Numbered from the stretch's first letter, positions 51,447-61,041 are shown. The stretch: 64,000 nt of DNA from Niveibacterium sp. SC-1 (GCF_038235435.1 NZ_CP151275.1:930001-994000), one strand, 5' to 3'. The notes: generated by a model not told the origin, from the letters alone. Translations and numbers: made by a program.

Positions 51447-52419
51447 GTGCGCGCCCCGCGAACAGCATGTAGGCGATCACCAACGCCCAGTTGAACAGCC
51501 CGACTCCGGCCTTGAGCGAGAGGTCGAGCACGCGCGGCGACCAGAAAGCCTCGATGCCGGCGGCGATCACCAGCATCGCGGCCGCACCGGCGACGATAGG
51601 TACTGAGGCACGCCCGGCCCGGCGCAGCGAAGCCGCGCGCGAAAGCTCGCCCGGTGCCAGCAGGGCCCAGCCCAGTTGCAGGCCGGCGGCGCCGCAGAGC
51701 GTGATCGCGGTGAGCTCGAAACTGCTGTGGCCCGCGACGAAGGAATAGAAGCGCTGCGCATGGCCAAGATTCACCACATGGCCTTCGACCACGCCCATGA
51801 ACACGCCGTTGTAGAGCAGGAAGAAGAGCGAGCCGAGGCCATAGGCGATGCCGGTGGCGAAGGTGCGGAAGCCGATGCCGATGTTGTTGGCGATGTAGAA
51901 GCCGAACATCGAGAGGTCGTCGCCCGCGTCGCGCGTGCGGCCGAGCGCCTCTGCGGCGGGCCCATACATGTCGTCGAAGCCGTTGAGCTGCGATTCGGGC
52001 AGCACCACGAAGGCGAAGTCCGGCCATTCGCGCACTGCGAAGCGCAGAGCGATGAAGGGGCCGTAGAAGAGCAGGCTGGCGATCAGCACACTGCGCCAGC
52101 GCGCCCGCACCTCGCGCGCGAAGCCCCCCGCGAGGAAGGCGAACCAGGCGCGCAGCCAGCCGGCCGGCGTGCCATAGAGGACGTCGTGCCCCTGGTGGGC
52201 CAGTCGCGCGAGCCGGTCCACGATGGCCGGACCATAGTCGCGGCTGCGCGCCAAGGCGAGCTGGCTGCACAGCTGCCGGTAGCGTTCGGGCAGCTCCGCC
52301 GCCGCGAAAGGCGCGGGCTGCTTGCGGCGGGCGCGGCCGGGCAGCCGGGCATGCTTGAGCCAGGCTTCGAAGGCTTCCCACTCGGGGGTGAAGCGGGCTT
52401 CGAACTGCTCCTGCTTCAT
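51436..52419 (-). CDS. Stage II sporulation protein M (SpoIIM) family protein
   Basis: 327 residues. N-terminal soluble helical part, then the SpoIIM membrane domain with about six TM helices: FIALRFAVREW, NNIGIGFRTFATGIAYGLGSL, VEGHVVNLGHAQRFYSFVAGHSSFELTAIT. In Firmicutes, SpoIIM works in engulfment; Gram-negative homologues like this one occur with MoxR, DUF58 and RDD genes and must have another role, likely in envelope remodelling. It overlaps the RDD gene by four bases. The ATG at 52419 fits the family. Confidence 0.88.
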   Translation of the reverse strand: MKQEQFEARFTPEWEAFEAWLKHARLPGRARRKQPAPFAAAELPERYRQLCSQLALARSRDYGPAIVDRLARLAHQGHDVLYGTPAGWLRAWFAFLAGGFAREVRARWRSVLIASLLFYGPFIALRFAVREWPDFAFVVLPESQLNGFDDMYGPAAEALGRTRDAGDDLSMFGFYIANNIGIGFRTFATGIAYGLGSLFFLLYNGVFMGVVEGHVVNLGHAQRFYSFVAGHSSFELTAITLCGAAGLQLGWALLAPGELSRAASLRRAGRASVPIVAGAAAMLVIAAGIEAFWSPRVLDLSLKAGVGLFNWALVIAYMLFAGRARGR

Positions 52420-53141
52420 CCGCGTTCCTGCCCGGTGATCACGCGGGCGATGCCGTAGAGGCGCTGCACGCCGAGTTGCCCGCTGGCGCCGTCGGTGAGT
52501 GCGGGCACCAGTTCGGCCAGCTCTTCCGCACGCGCCGGAGACAGCCGCGGTGCGCGTTCGGCAAAGGCGAGCACGGCGCGTTGGGCCTGCCGATTGAGCG
52601 GCACGCGGCTGCGCCAGGGCGGGCCGGCCGGAACCTCGGGCAGACGGTTCTCGATGTCGCGATAGACCACCAGGGTGCCCGCCACCTGATCGCCGAGGCG
52701 GCGGAACTCGCGCGAGCAAAGCATCGAGATGAGCCCGAAGGCATAGAGGAAGGGCAGGAAGTCGGCCGCGCGCAAGAGGTTGCGCGAGAGCGAGCTGCCC
52801 CAGGTGAGCGGGCTGCCGTCCTCCGACAGCACCGCGAGGCCGAAGGCCCGTTTGCCTGGCGTGGCGCCGCTCCCCAGCATCTCGAAGAAGACCGGGTACA
52901 GCCATTCGAGCGCGAAGAACAAGACCATGCCGATGCCCGCGCCAGCGCGGCCCAGCAGTTCGAGCAAGGGACTGGTGACGGCAAGGATGCCCAGCCGGAT
53001 CAGGAGGTCGAGCAGATAGGCGCAAGCGCGCGGCACGGGGCCGGCGCAGCGCAGGCGCAACTCGATCAGTTCCGGGGTGGCGACGTCGCGGATCGTGTCC
53101 AGCGCGGCCTCTGGCGCGCGCTCGGCGGGTGCTGCCTGCAT
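52416..53141 (-). CDS. RDD family membrane protein
   Basis: 241 residues with an RDD domain: three or four TM helices, with R in AYLLDLLIRLG (the D residue of the first motif), and GATPGKRAFGLAVLSEDGSPLTW, typical of RDD. A cytoplasmic tail of about 90 residues follows. RDD proteins are of unclear function, some act in ion or osmolyte homeostasis. Its start ATG at 53141 shares one base with the stop of the upstream BPSS1780 gene (TGATG); TTG 53144 is a poorer alternative. Confidence 0.85.
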   Translation of the reverse strand: MQAAPAERAPEAALDTIRDVATPELIELRLRCAGPVPRACAYLLDLLIRLGILAVTSPLLELLGRAGAGIGMVLFFALEWLYPVFFEMLGSGATPGKRAFGLAVLSEDGSPLTWGSSLSRNLLRAADFLPFLYAFGLISMLCSREFRRLGDQVAGTLVVYRDIENRLPEVPAGPPWRSRVPLNRQAQRAVLAFAERAPRLSPARAEELAELVPALTDGASGQLGVQRLYGIARVITGQERG

Positions 53142-53923
53142 CAATCCTCGATGAAGATGTCGCGGTAGGCGAAGTAGGTGGAGGCCATCATGGCCGGCAC
53201 CAGGATCAGGAAGCCGAGGCCCAGCGGAATCAGCGCCAGCGCCGAGAACACCATCCCGACTAGGCCATAGACGATGAGCGGCAGCCAGTTCTTGACGCTG
53301 ACGAGGAAGCTGCGCTTCATCGCCTCGAAGGGCGCCACGTCATGGAAGACCACCAGCGCCGGGGCGAGCCAGATGCACGCATACATCGCCATGCTGATGA
53401 GCACGGCCACGAGCACCGCGAAGATCATCACGCCCAGGCCGAGGCCGGTGAGCCAGTTTTCTCCGCCCGAGGCGATCGCGCCGAACAGGCCCAGGCCGCC
53501 GATGACCGCCGCCACGATGATCACGCCGATGGTCACGGCGAGGTAGAGCACGCCGACCAGGAGCAGCGGGCCGCCTTTTTCACGGAAGCCGGAGAACAGG
53601 TCGCCCACTTCCACGGTTCCGCCGGCCAGTTGCTTGCGGACCGCCAGGACGATGCCACCGGTGATCGCCGGGATGCCGACGCTCACGGCCATGTTCACCA
53701 GCGGAATGAAGCTCAGCACCAGCGTCAGCGCGAGCATCACGATGCCGATCAAGAGCCAGGGCACGAACTGCGCGAAGGAAAGGCGCAGGCCGGCCATGAT
53801 CCATTCGGCGCCGCGTCCGGCGGACACCGTGCGTCCTTCGAGGTTGAAGGTGCCGTCCTCCGTCTGTTCGCGCGCATCGCTCAGGTGGGCGGTGGGAGGC
53901 TGGTAGGGATTGATCTCGCTCAT
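53141..53923 (-). CDS. BPSS1780-family membrane protein
   Basis: 260 residues, six predicted TM helices, with the N-terminal cytosolic NPYQPPTAHLSD and GRTVSAGRGAEWIMAGLRLSFA leader typical of BPSS1780 proteins. Hydrophobic core segments include WLLIGIVMLALTLVLSFIPLV and FVPWLLIG. It resembles the glycerophosphoryl-diester-like membrane family but has no catalytic motif. It overlaps the RDD gene and heads or nearly heads the MoxR operon. The paralogue immediately upstream shares the leader plan. Function unknown. Confidence 0.8.
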   Translation of the reverse strand: MSEINPYQPPTAHLSDAREQTEDGTFNLEGRTVSAGRGAEWIMAGLRLSFAQFVPWLLIGIVMLALTLVLSFIPLVNMAVSVGIPAITGGIVLAVRKQLAGGTVEVGDLFSGFREKGGPLLLVGVLYLAVTIGVIIVAAVIGGLGLFGAIASGGENWLTGLGLGVMIFAVLVAVLISMAMYACIWLAPALVVFHDVAPFEAMKRSFLVSVKNWLPLIVYGLVGMVFSALALIPLGLGFLILVPAMMASTYFAYRDIFIED

Positions 53924-54008
53924 GGGGACGACCTGCTTGCGGGGTGGCGGTTGGCCGGATCATAGCGACGAAGCCCGATCCGGGGCAGAGGGCGCGTGGG
54001 GCACGCGA

Positions 54009-54800
54009 TCAGCGGCGGTAGAAGATGTCGCGGTAGGCGAGGTGGCCGATCATGAAGAGGCAGGGAATCAGGGCCAGCCATCCGAGCAGGAGGGCGAGCG
54101 TCGCGACGATCGCCCACACGAAGTAGGCGAACACTGCGACGATGCCCGCGGGCAGGTTGCGCAGGCAACCGGTGAAGCTTGCGCGCAAGGCGCCGGTCAC
54201 CGACAGGCCTTGTTCCAGCACGAGGTAGGGCGCGAAGAACATGGCGCTGCCGCCGATGGCCGTCAGAACCCATTGCAGCACGAGCAGGCGCGAACCCAGG
54301 GTTGCATAGAGACCGGCGACGGCCGTCATGTCCCCGCGCAGAAGGCCGAGCAGCCCCGGCTCACCGAAGATGCCCACCAGCAAGGCCACCTGGGCGCAGA
54401 GCCACAGGATGTTGAACACACCCAGGCCGAGCAGCGCATTCGTGCGTATCCGCCAACCCAGGAAGATCGTTGCGAAGGGAAAGTCACCTTCTCGGCGCAG
54501 GCGAGCGACGCAGGCGCCGAATCCGGCGACGAAGACCGGAAAGATGAGCTGCGAGATCAGGTTTCCATAGGGAACGAATCCGAAGCTCGGGATCATCGCG
54601 ACGACGATGACCAGCGCCACCCCCAGACACTTGAAGAAGCGTTTGCGTAGAAGGCGCCAAGCATCCAGGAACAGGCTCCAGCCCCGGCCCGCCGCGATGG
54701 TCTGGCCGCCGGGGATGTACTGCTGCTGGGCGATCTCGACGACAGGTTCCTGCGCTTCGCTGACGGCGGCGCCGGGCGGCGCGTACGGATTGGTGCTCAT
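54009..54800 (-). CDS. BPSS1780-family membrane protein (second copy)
   Basis: 263 residues, about six TM helices, paralogous to the following gene: N-terminal MSTNPYAPPGAAVSEA, then TIAAGRGWSLFLDAWRL, and a similar C-terminus ending LMIGHLAYRDIFYRR versus STYFAYRDIFIED. The pair probably arose by tandem duplication. There are 85 bases between the two genes, and a shared leftward operon with the RDD/SpoIIM/MoxR genes is likely. Function unknown. Confidence 0.8.
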   Translation of the reverse strand: MSTNPYAPPGAAVSEAQEPVVEIAQQQYIPGGQTIAAGRGWSLFLDAWRLLRKRFFKCLGVALVIVVAMIPSFGFVPYGNLISQLIFPVFVAGFGACVARLRREGDFPFATIFLGWRIRTNALLGLGVFNILWLCAQVALLVGIFGEPGLLGLLRGDMTAVAGLYATLGSRLLVLQWVLTAIGGSAMFFAPYLVLEQGLSVTGALRASFTGCLRNLPAGIVAVFAYFVWAIVATLALLLGWLALIPCLFMIGHLAYRDIFYRR

Positions 54801-54918
54801 GGGCTCTCGCTCGGGTGCCGCGCGGGACAGCCCCGTGCGGCAAGGCGCAGAGCCTATCCCGGAGTCACGCCGCGCACCACAGGCCGCGTCAAAGCGGCCG
54901 TGAAAATATGCAGACGCC

Positions 54919-55971
54919 CTACCAGAGCTCGGGGTTGCCGTTGGGCGGCAGCAGGCCCAGGTGGCGATACACCGCCGGGGTGGCGACACGGCCGCGTGGG
55001 GTGCGCTGCAGGTAGCCCTGCTGGATCAGGTAGGGCTCGAGGACGTCCTCGATGGTGTCACGCGATTCGCCGATCGCTGCGGCGAGGTTGTCCACGCCGA
55101 CCGGGCCGCCGGAGAACTTCTCGATCACGGCGTCGAGGAGCTTGCGGTCCATCAGGTCCAGGCCCACCGAGTCCACATCCAGCATGGTCAGCGCGGCGTC
55201 GGCGATGGCGCGTTCGATGCGGCCATCGGCCTTCACCTCGGCGTAGTCGCGCACGCGGCGCAGCAGGCGGTTGGCGATGCGGGGCGTACCGCGGGCGCGG
55301 CGGGCGATCTCCAGCGCGCCCTGGGGCTCGATGTGGACTTCGAGCAGCTGGGCCGAGCGGGTGACGATGCTGGTCAGCTCCTCGGCGTTGTAGAACTCCA
55401 GGCGCGAGACGATGCCGAAGCGGTCGCGCAGCGGATTGGTCAGCATCCCGGCGCGGGTGGTGGCACCCACCAGGGTGAAGGGCGGCAGGTCGAGCTTGAC
55501 CGAGCGGGCCGCGGGACCTTCGCCGATCATGATGTCGATCTGGTAGTCCTCCAGCGCGGGGTAGAGCACTTCCTCGACCACCGGCGAGAGGCGGTGGATC
55601 TCGTCGATGAAGAGCACATCGTGTGGCTCGAGGTTGGTGAGAAGCGCCGCGAGGTCGCCCGCACGTTCGAGCACCGGGCCCGAGGTCTGGCGCAGATTGA
55701 CACCCATCTCGGCGGCGATGATGTGGGCCAGGGTGGTCTTGCCCAGGCCGGGCGGGCCGAAGAGCAGCACGTGGTCCAGGGCTTCCTGGCGCTTGCGGGC
55801 GGCGGTGATGAAGATTTCCAGCTGTTCGCGGATCTTCTTCTGGCCCACATAGTCGGCCAGGCGCTTGGGTCGGAGTGCGCGTTCGAGCGCTTCCTCCTGG
55901 GTCGAGGCAGAATGGCCGCCCACGAGGCGCGGACTGTCGGGGAGCGGGGCAAGGGAATCGGTCTCGATCAT
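54919..55971 (-). CDS. ruvB: Holliday junction DNA helicase RuvB
   Basis: 350 residues. Walker A is [17 protein letters not shown], Walker B is [16 protein letters not shown], sensor I is [13 protein letters not shown] with the arginine finger in [15 protein letters not shown], and the C-terminal winged-helix domain ends [17 protein letters not shown]. RuvB drives branch migration with RuvA. It is separated from ruvC (29700-30239) by about 25 kb, and no ruvA is in the window. It is followed by the leftward BPSS1780 gene at 54800 with a 118-base gap. Confidence 0.96.
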   Translation of the reverse strand: MIETDSLAPLPDSPRLVGGHSASTQEEALERALRPKRLADYVGQKKIREQLEIFITAARKRQEALDHVLLFGPPGLGKTTLAHIIAAEMGVNLRQTSGPVLERAGDLAALLTNLEPHDVLFIDEIHRLSPVVEEVLYPALEDYQIDIMIGEGPAARSVKLDLPPFTLVGATTRAGMLTNPLRDRFGIVSRLEFYNAEELTSIVTRSAQLLEVHIEPQGALEIARRARGTPRIANRLLRRVRDYAEVKADGRIERAIADAALTMLDVDSVGLDLMDRKLLDAVIEKFSGGPVGVDNLAAAIGESRDTIEDVLEPYLIQQGYLQRTPRGRVATPAVYRHLGLLPPNGNPELW

Positions 55972-56120
55972 CCGGCAAGTGTAGCCCGAGCACCCCGTCG
56001 AATGGCCTTTGAGCAAGCGAAGCCATCCGCCGACGCAATCGATTACGTTACCCTCTCGCGCTTTCCCGTTCCGGTGCCCTTCGCGGCCCGGATCACGCAG
56101 TGTTTTCTCCCGGAGACCTC

Positions 56121-57119
<999 letters not shown>

Positions 57120-57134
57120 GCTGACGCGGCATCG

Positions 57135-57168
57135 GTTGCGGCAAACCCCACAAAGGTCTTGCCGCAAC
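57135..57168. repeat. 10-bp inverted repeat after the aldo/keto reductase
   Basis: GTTGCGGCAA (57135-57144) and TTGCCGCAAC (57159-57168) form a perfect 10-bp stem with a 14-nt loop. It may be a terminator with a weak U-tract or a stabilising hairpin; it lies 15 bases past the stop. Confidence 0.5.
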
Positions 57169-57251
57169 AGGATTTGACGGATTGCCGGCTTGACAGACCC
57201 GTCCTTGAAGTACAAGGATGAGGGCTCGTCAACTACGAAGGGAGGTGATCC

Positions 57252-57335
57252 GTGGAGCACTACGTTTCGGCTGCGGTTTCCGGTGAATGCTTCGGTGTTC
57301 TCGGTTCTGTGAATGCCCGGGTGTCTATCGCCTGA
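57252..57335 (+). CDS. Candidate 27-residue peptide
   Basis: GTG start at 57252, six bases after GGAGG inside a perfect 11-base Shine-Dalgarno element. The peptide reads MEHYVSAAVSGECFGVLGSV then NARVSIA. No family is known. Another short frame (ATG 57218 to 57286, beginning MRARQLRREVIRGALR) overlaps it, but its ribosome site is buried in a hairpin and too close. Which frame, if either, is translated cannot be settled by eye. Confidence 0.35.
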   Translation: MEHYVSAAVSGECFGVLGSVNARVSIA

Positions 57336-57354
57336 TCTCGTAGCCTGATTGCAG

Positions 57355-57385
57355 AAAAGCCCGCTTCGGCGGGCTTTTTTGTTTT
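57355..57385 (+). terminator. Terminator of the small transcript
   Basis: AAAAGCCCGC-TTCG-GCGGGCTTTT is a perfect 10-bp stem (57355-57380) with a TTCG loop and a T-run (TTTTTTG). Its A-rich 5' side lets it also work leftwards for the phosphotransferase gene ending at 57417, only in the reverse sense. Confidence 0.92.
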
Positions 57386-57416
57386 GTGGCGCTGGTTCGC
57401 ATGCCGTACGCACTCG

Positions 57417-58202
57417 TCAGCCGGTCCGTGCCGACAGCCAGTCCGCATGCCGGCGATACATCGCCGCGTGGCGCGCGAGTTCCGGCTTGTCCAGGCGTCG
57501 CGCCGCGCCGTCGCTGAAGACGGCCAGATCCAGAAGGCGCTCGACCACCGCGCCCAGCAGTTCCGCAACGCTCGTCACAGGCATCGGCTGTCCGTGCAGG
57601 GCGTAGGCATCGAGGAAGACGCGTAGCCGTTCCTGCTGCCGCGGCCAGTCGAAAGGCGCGCGCTCATCGCCCGCATGTTCGACCAGCACATCGGCCGCTG
57701 GCATCAGCGGCACGAAGCGATAGGCCGTATAGGCGAGGTCCCAGAGCCGGGGACCCGGCAGGCAGGTATCGAAGTCGATTGCCCCGACGAAATGGTGGCC
57801 GTCCGGCCCCGCCCCGAACACGCAGTTGTAGGGCGCGAAGTCGCAGTGGCAGATCACCTCCTGCGGTGCGCGCGGCGCGGACTGCCAGCGTGCGTCGGCG
57901 CGATCGAAATCCGCAGTGGCGTCATGCCATTGCCGCAGCGCCTGCGCCACCTCGACCAGCAGGTGTCCGGGCCACAACCAGTCGGGTGCGCCGTGCGCGA
58001 CTTCGCCCGCCATGAAGCCGACTTGCTCGAAGCCGTTCTCGATCGCGAAAGGCTGGGGCACCCAGGTCACGCCGCGCTCGCGCACATGGCGCAGGAGACG
58101 ATGAATGGTCGGCGACCAGGGTCCGGCCGGGCGGATCACCGTGTCGCCCCGGCGCTGTACCGCGTTCAAGTTGCCGCCCGCGAGGGGCGTGTCCTGGTCC
58201 AT
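57417..58202 (-). CDS. Aminoglycoside phosphotransferase-like kinase
   Basis: 261 residues with the APH/choline kinase fold. The catalytic loop is ICHCDFAPYNCVFG (HxDxxxxN) and the metal-binding motif is GAIDFDTCLPGPRLWDLAY. The N-lobe starts with a Gly-rich stretch (AGGNLNAVQRRGDTVIRPAG). Members phosphorylate antibiotics, choline, homoserine or other small molecules; no resistance function can be assumed. No signal peptide. It is divergent from the DUF4126 gene and convergent with the small transcript. Confidence 0.85.
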   Translation of the reverse strand: MDQDTPLAGGNLNAVQRRGDTVIRPAGPWSPTIHRLLRHVRERGVTWVPQPFAIENGFEQVGFMAGEVAHGAPDWLWPGHLLVEVAQALRQWHDATADFDRADARWQSAPRAPQEVICHCDFAPYNCVFGAGPDGHHFVGAIDFDTCLPGPRLWDLAYTAYRFVPLMPAADVLVEHAGDERAPFDWPRQQERLRVFLDAYALHGQPMPVTSVAELLGAVVERLLDLAVFSDGAARRLDKPELARHAAMYRRHADWLSARTG

Positions 58203-58403
58203 GAGTCCTGGTCCGTGATTGGCGCGGACTGAGCCCCCGCCGTGTCCGATCTGACGCCGCGTGCCTGCAGGGTCCTTGCCACCCGCCGGGCGCCCGCTAT
58301 GGTTCCCTTTGGAGTCTATCCTGCCCCGGCTTTGTGGCCGACGTCCGCCGGGTGCGGCGCATTCCGCTCATGTCTGCCCTCACTGCTCACGGAGAGTCCG
58401 AAC

Positions 58404-58865
58404 ATGCTTCTTGTCCTCGCCTACCTCATCGGTGTCGTCGCCGGTCTGCGCGCCTTTACCGCACCTGCGGTCGTCGCATGGGCCGCGCACCTGGGCTGGC
58501 TGCCACTCGCCGGCACACCGCTCGCGTTTCTGGCGCATGTGGCGGCACCCTGGATCCTGACCGTGCTCGCGGTGGTCGAGCTCATCGGGGATCAGTTGCC
58601 GCGCACCCCCAGCCGCAAGGTGCCGGTGCAGTTCGGCACGCGCATTCTCACGGGGGCCTTGTCGGGCGCGGCCGTGGGCGCCGTTGGCGGCCAACTTGTC
58701 TTGGGGCTGGTTGTCGGCATCGTTGGTGCGATCGTCGGCACCCTGGGGGGCGCGGCGGTCCGCGCGAAACTTGCGGCCGCCTTCGGGCGCGATCTGCCCG
58801 CGGCGCTGATCGAGGACGCGGTTGCGATCGTCGGGGCCATCCTCGTCGTCGGGGCCGTGATATGA
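58404..58865 (+). CDS. DUF4126 family membrane protein
   Basis: 153 residues, about five short hydrophobic helices, with two DUF4126-like repeats: YLIGVVAGLRAFTAPAVVAW, then GTRILTGALSGAAVGAVGGQLV and LEGIV-type Gly motifs. A charged RTPSRKVPVQFG loop lies in the middle. GGAGAG precedes ATG 58404. Its stop overlaps the start of the following reductase gene (ATGA), so it is translationally coupled. Function unknown; it often precedes a pyridine-nucleotide reductase. Confidence 0.85.
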   Translation: MLLVLAYLIGVVAGLRAFTAPAVVAWAAHLGWLPLAGTPLAFLAHVAAPWILTVLAVVELIGDQLPRTPSRKVPVQFGTRILTGALSGAAVGAVGGQLVLGLVVGIVGAIVGTLGGAAVRAKLAAAFGRDLPAALIEDAVAIVGAILVVGAVI

Positions 58866-60232
58866 GCGACTTCGACGCCATCGTGATCGGCGCGGGCCAG
58901 GCCGGACCCCCGCTCGTGGGGCGCCTGACCAGTGCCGGCCAGCGTGTTGCGCTGATCGAGCGCAAGCGCATCGGCGGCACCTGCGTCAACACCGGCTGCA
59001 TGCCCACCAAGACCCTGGTGGCGAGTGCCCATGCCGCGCAGATGGCGCGCCGCGCGGCGCAGTACGGAGTCTTGCTCGACGCCCCGCTGCGCGTCGACAT
59101 GCCCGCGGTCAAGGCGCGCAAGGACAAGGTGACGCGCGATGCGCGCACGGGCCTGGAAACCTGGCTGCACGGCATGGCCGGCTGCACCGTGTTCACCGGC
59201 CATGCGCGCTTCGAGTCCCCGACGCGTGTACGCGTCGGCGAGACCCTGCTCGAAGCGCCCCGCATCTTCATCAATGTCGGCGCGCGTCCCTTCATGCCCG
59301 ACATGCCGGGCGTCGCCGAGGTGAAGCTATTGACCAACTCCGACATCCTCGAACTGGACGCGGTGCCGCGCCATCTGGCGGTCGTCGGCGGCAGCTACAT
59401 CGGTCTGGAGTTCGCCCAGATGTACCGGCGTTTCGGTGCCGAGGTCACGGTCGTCGAAAAGGGGGCGCGCCTGACCTCGCGCGAGGACGAGGACGTCTCG
59501 CAGGCGATCCGCGAAATCCTGGAAGCCGAAGGCATTGCGGTACGGACGCGGGCCGAGTGCATCGCCTTCCGGCCTGCGGGCGAGGACATCGCGGTTCGTC
59601 TGACTTGCGAAGCCGGCGCGCCGGAAGTGCTGGCCTCCCATGTGCTCATGGCCGTCGGGCGCCGCCCGAACACCGATGATCTCGGCCTGGAGCGCGCGGG
59701 CGTCGAGACCGATTCACGTGGCCACATCCGGGTCGACGACACGCTCCAGACCAGCGTTCCCGGCATCTGGGCGCTGGGGGATTGCAACGGCCGTGGCGCC
59801 TTCACGCACACGGCCTACAACGACTTCGAGATCGTGGCGGCCAACCTGCTGGACGGTGGTAGTCGGAAGGTCGGCGATCGCATAGAGACCTACGCGCTCT
59901 ACATCGATCCGCCGCTGGGTCGGGCGGGCATGAGCGTGGCGCAGGCGCAGGCCGCGGGGCACACGGTGCGCGTGGGCAAGCGGCCGATGACGCGGGTCGG
60001 GCGTGCGGTGGAGAAGGGCGAGACGCAAGGCTTCATCAAGGTCGTCGTGGATGCGCAGAGCGGCGCGATTCTCGGTGCCGCGATCCTCGGCGTCGGCGGC
60101 GACGAGGCGATCCACGCCGTGCTCGACAGCATGGCTGCGGGCCGCACGGCAGCCGACATGCGGGCCACCATGCATATTCATCCGACCGTATCCGAACTGA
60201 TCCCGACGACCTTCGGCGAACTCGAATCCTGA
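58862..60232 (+). CDS. Mercuric reductase-like FAD-dependent disulfide oxidoreductase
   Basis: 456 residues. FAD-binding GAGQAGPPLVG, redox CVNTGCMPTKT (CxxxxC), NAD(P)H-binding VVGGSYIGLEFAQMYRRFG, a second FAD motif VPGIWALGDCNG and the dimerisation domain ending MHIHPTVSELIPTTF. The C-terminal CC pair of true MerA is absent, as is an N-terminal heavy-metal domain, so mercury reduction is doubtful. Related reductases act on thiols or quinones. It is coupled to the DUF4126 gene by a 4-base overlap. Cytosolic. Confidence 0.9.
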   Translation: MSDFDAIVIGAGQAGPPLVGRLTSAGQRVALIERKRIGGTCVNTGCMPTKTLVASAHAAQMARRAAQYGVLLDAPLRVDMPAVKARKDKVTRDARTGLETWLHGMAGCTVFTGHARFESPTRVRVGETLLEAPRIFINVGARPFMPDMPGVAEVKLLTNSDILELDAVPRHLAVVGGSYIGLEFAQMYRRFGAEVTVVEKGARLTSREDEDVSQAIREILEAEGIAVRTRAECIAFRPAGEDIAVRLTCEAGAPEVLASHVLMAVGRRPNTDDLGLERAGVETDSRGHIRVDDTLQTSVPGIWALGDCNGRGAFTHTAYNDFEIVAANLLDGGSRKVGDRIETYALYIDPPLGRAGMSVAQAQAAGHTVRVGKRPMTRVGRAVEKGETQGFIKVVVDAQSGAILGAAILGVGGDEAIHAVLDSMAAGRTAADMRATMHIHPTVSELIPTTFGELES

Positions 60233-60259
60233 GCCGCGGCCGCGAGGCTGGCGGGCCGC

Positions 60260-61024
60260 TCAGCCGGCGCCGACGTGCAGCGCAGTCCCCGTCTCGCGAA
60301 CGACCGTAGCGAGCTGCGGCGGCAGCGGGGCGTCGGTGAACAATGCATGGATATCGGAGAGGTGTCCGAGCCGTACCAGTGCGTCGCGCCCGATCTTGCT
60401 GCTGTCGGCCACGAGCCAGACCTGGCGGGACTGCTGCATGATCGTCTGGGCCACGCGCACTTCGCGGTAGTCGAAGTCGCGCAGCGTGCCGTCGAGGTCG
60501 ATCGCCGACACGCCGATGATCCCGATATCCACCTTGAACTGGCGGATGAAGTCGATCGTCGCTTCCCCCGTGATGCCGCGATCGCGGTGGCGCACGACGC
60601 CGCCGGCGACGATCACCTCGCACTCCGGATTCGCGGACAGGATGCCCGCCACGTTGAGGTTGTTGGTGACCACCGAGAGTTGCTGGTGCGCGAGCAGGGC
60701 GCGAGCGACTTCCTCTGTCGTCGTCCCGATATTGATGAGCAGCGAGCGCCCGTTCGGGATCTCGGCCGCCACCGCCTGCGCGATGCGCTGCTTCTCCTCG
60801 ATGTTGAGCACCTGGCGCTGCGCGTAGGCGATGTTCTGCACGCTCGACACCCAGGCCACACCGCCGTGGTAGCGCTTGACGAGTCCCGCTTCCGAAAGCC
60901 GCGCGACGTCGCGACGGATGGTCTGCGTCGTCACCTCGAATTGCTGTGCGAGCGCTTCCACCGTGAGGTAGCCGCTGGCACGCAGGCGCTCGACGAGGTT
61001 CTGTTGTCTTTCGTTCAGGTCCAT
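60260..61024 (-). CDS. glpR: Glycerol-3-phosphate regulon repressor, DeoR family (GlpR)
   Basis: 254 residues. N-terminal DeoR winged HTH (ERQQNLVERLRASGYLTVEAL, then VTTQTIRRDVARLSEAGLV) and the phosphosugar-binding domain (NIGTTTEEVARALL; GGVVRHRDRGITGEATIDFI). It represses glycerol catabolic genes and is released by glycerol-3-phosphate. A near-consensus E. coli-type operator (TGTTCG-GAAA-CGAACA) lies 19 bases upstream of its ATG. It is divergent from glpD, and the genes are probably under mutual control. Confidence 0.93.
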   Translation of the reverse strand: MDLNERQQNLVERLRASGYLTVEALAQQFEVTTQTIRRDVARLSEAGLVKRYHGGVAWVSSVQNIAYAQRQVLNIEEKQRIAQAVAAEIPNGRSLLINIGTTTEEVARALLAHQQLSVVTNNLNVAGILSANPECEVIVAGGVVRHRDRGITGEATIDFIRQFKVDIGIIGVSAIDLDGTLRDFDYREVRVAQTIMQQSRQVWLVADSSKIGRDALVRLGHLSDIHALFTDAPLPPQLATVVRETGTALHVGAG

Positions 61025-61041
61025 GAGGCGTGTCGACAGCG

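Larger units (their letters stand above)
57190..57385 (+). ncRNA. Candidate small independent transcript (sRNA or leader-peptide mRNA)
   Basis: TTGACA (57190-57195) is a -35 candidate; TACAAG (57211-57216) is a weak -10 at a short 15-base spacing. A hairpin CCTTG-AAGTA-CAAGG (57203-57217) comes next, then GGAGGTGATCC (57241-57251), which is an 11-base complement of the 3' end of 16S rRNA, and a strong terminator at 57355-57380. The unit would be about 170 nt. It may encode the 27-residue peptide at 57252 or act as an RNA. No known RNA family is recognised. Confidence 0.45.

Noticed and set aside
57174..57179. TTGACG upstream of the small transcript as -35
   Set aside because: No -10-like sequence at 16-18 bases; the TTGACA at 57190 is better.
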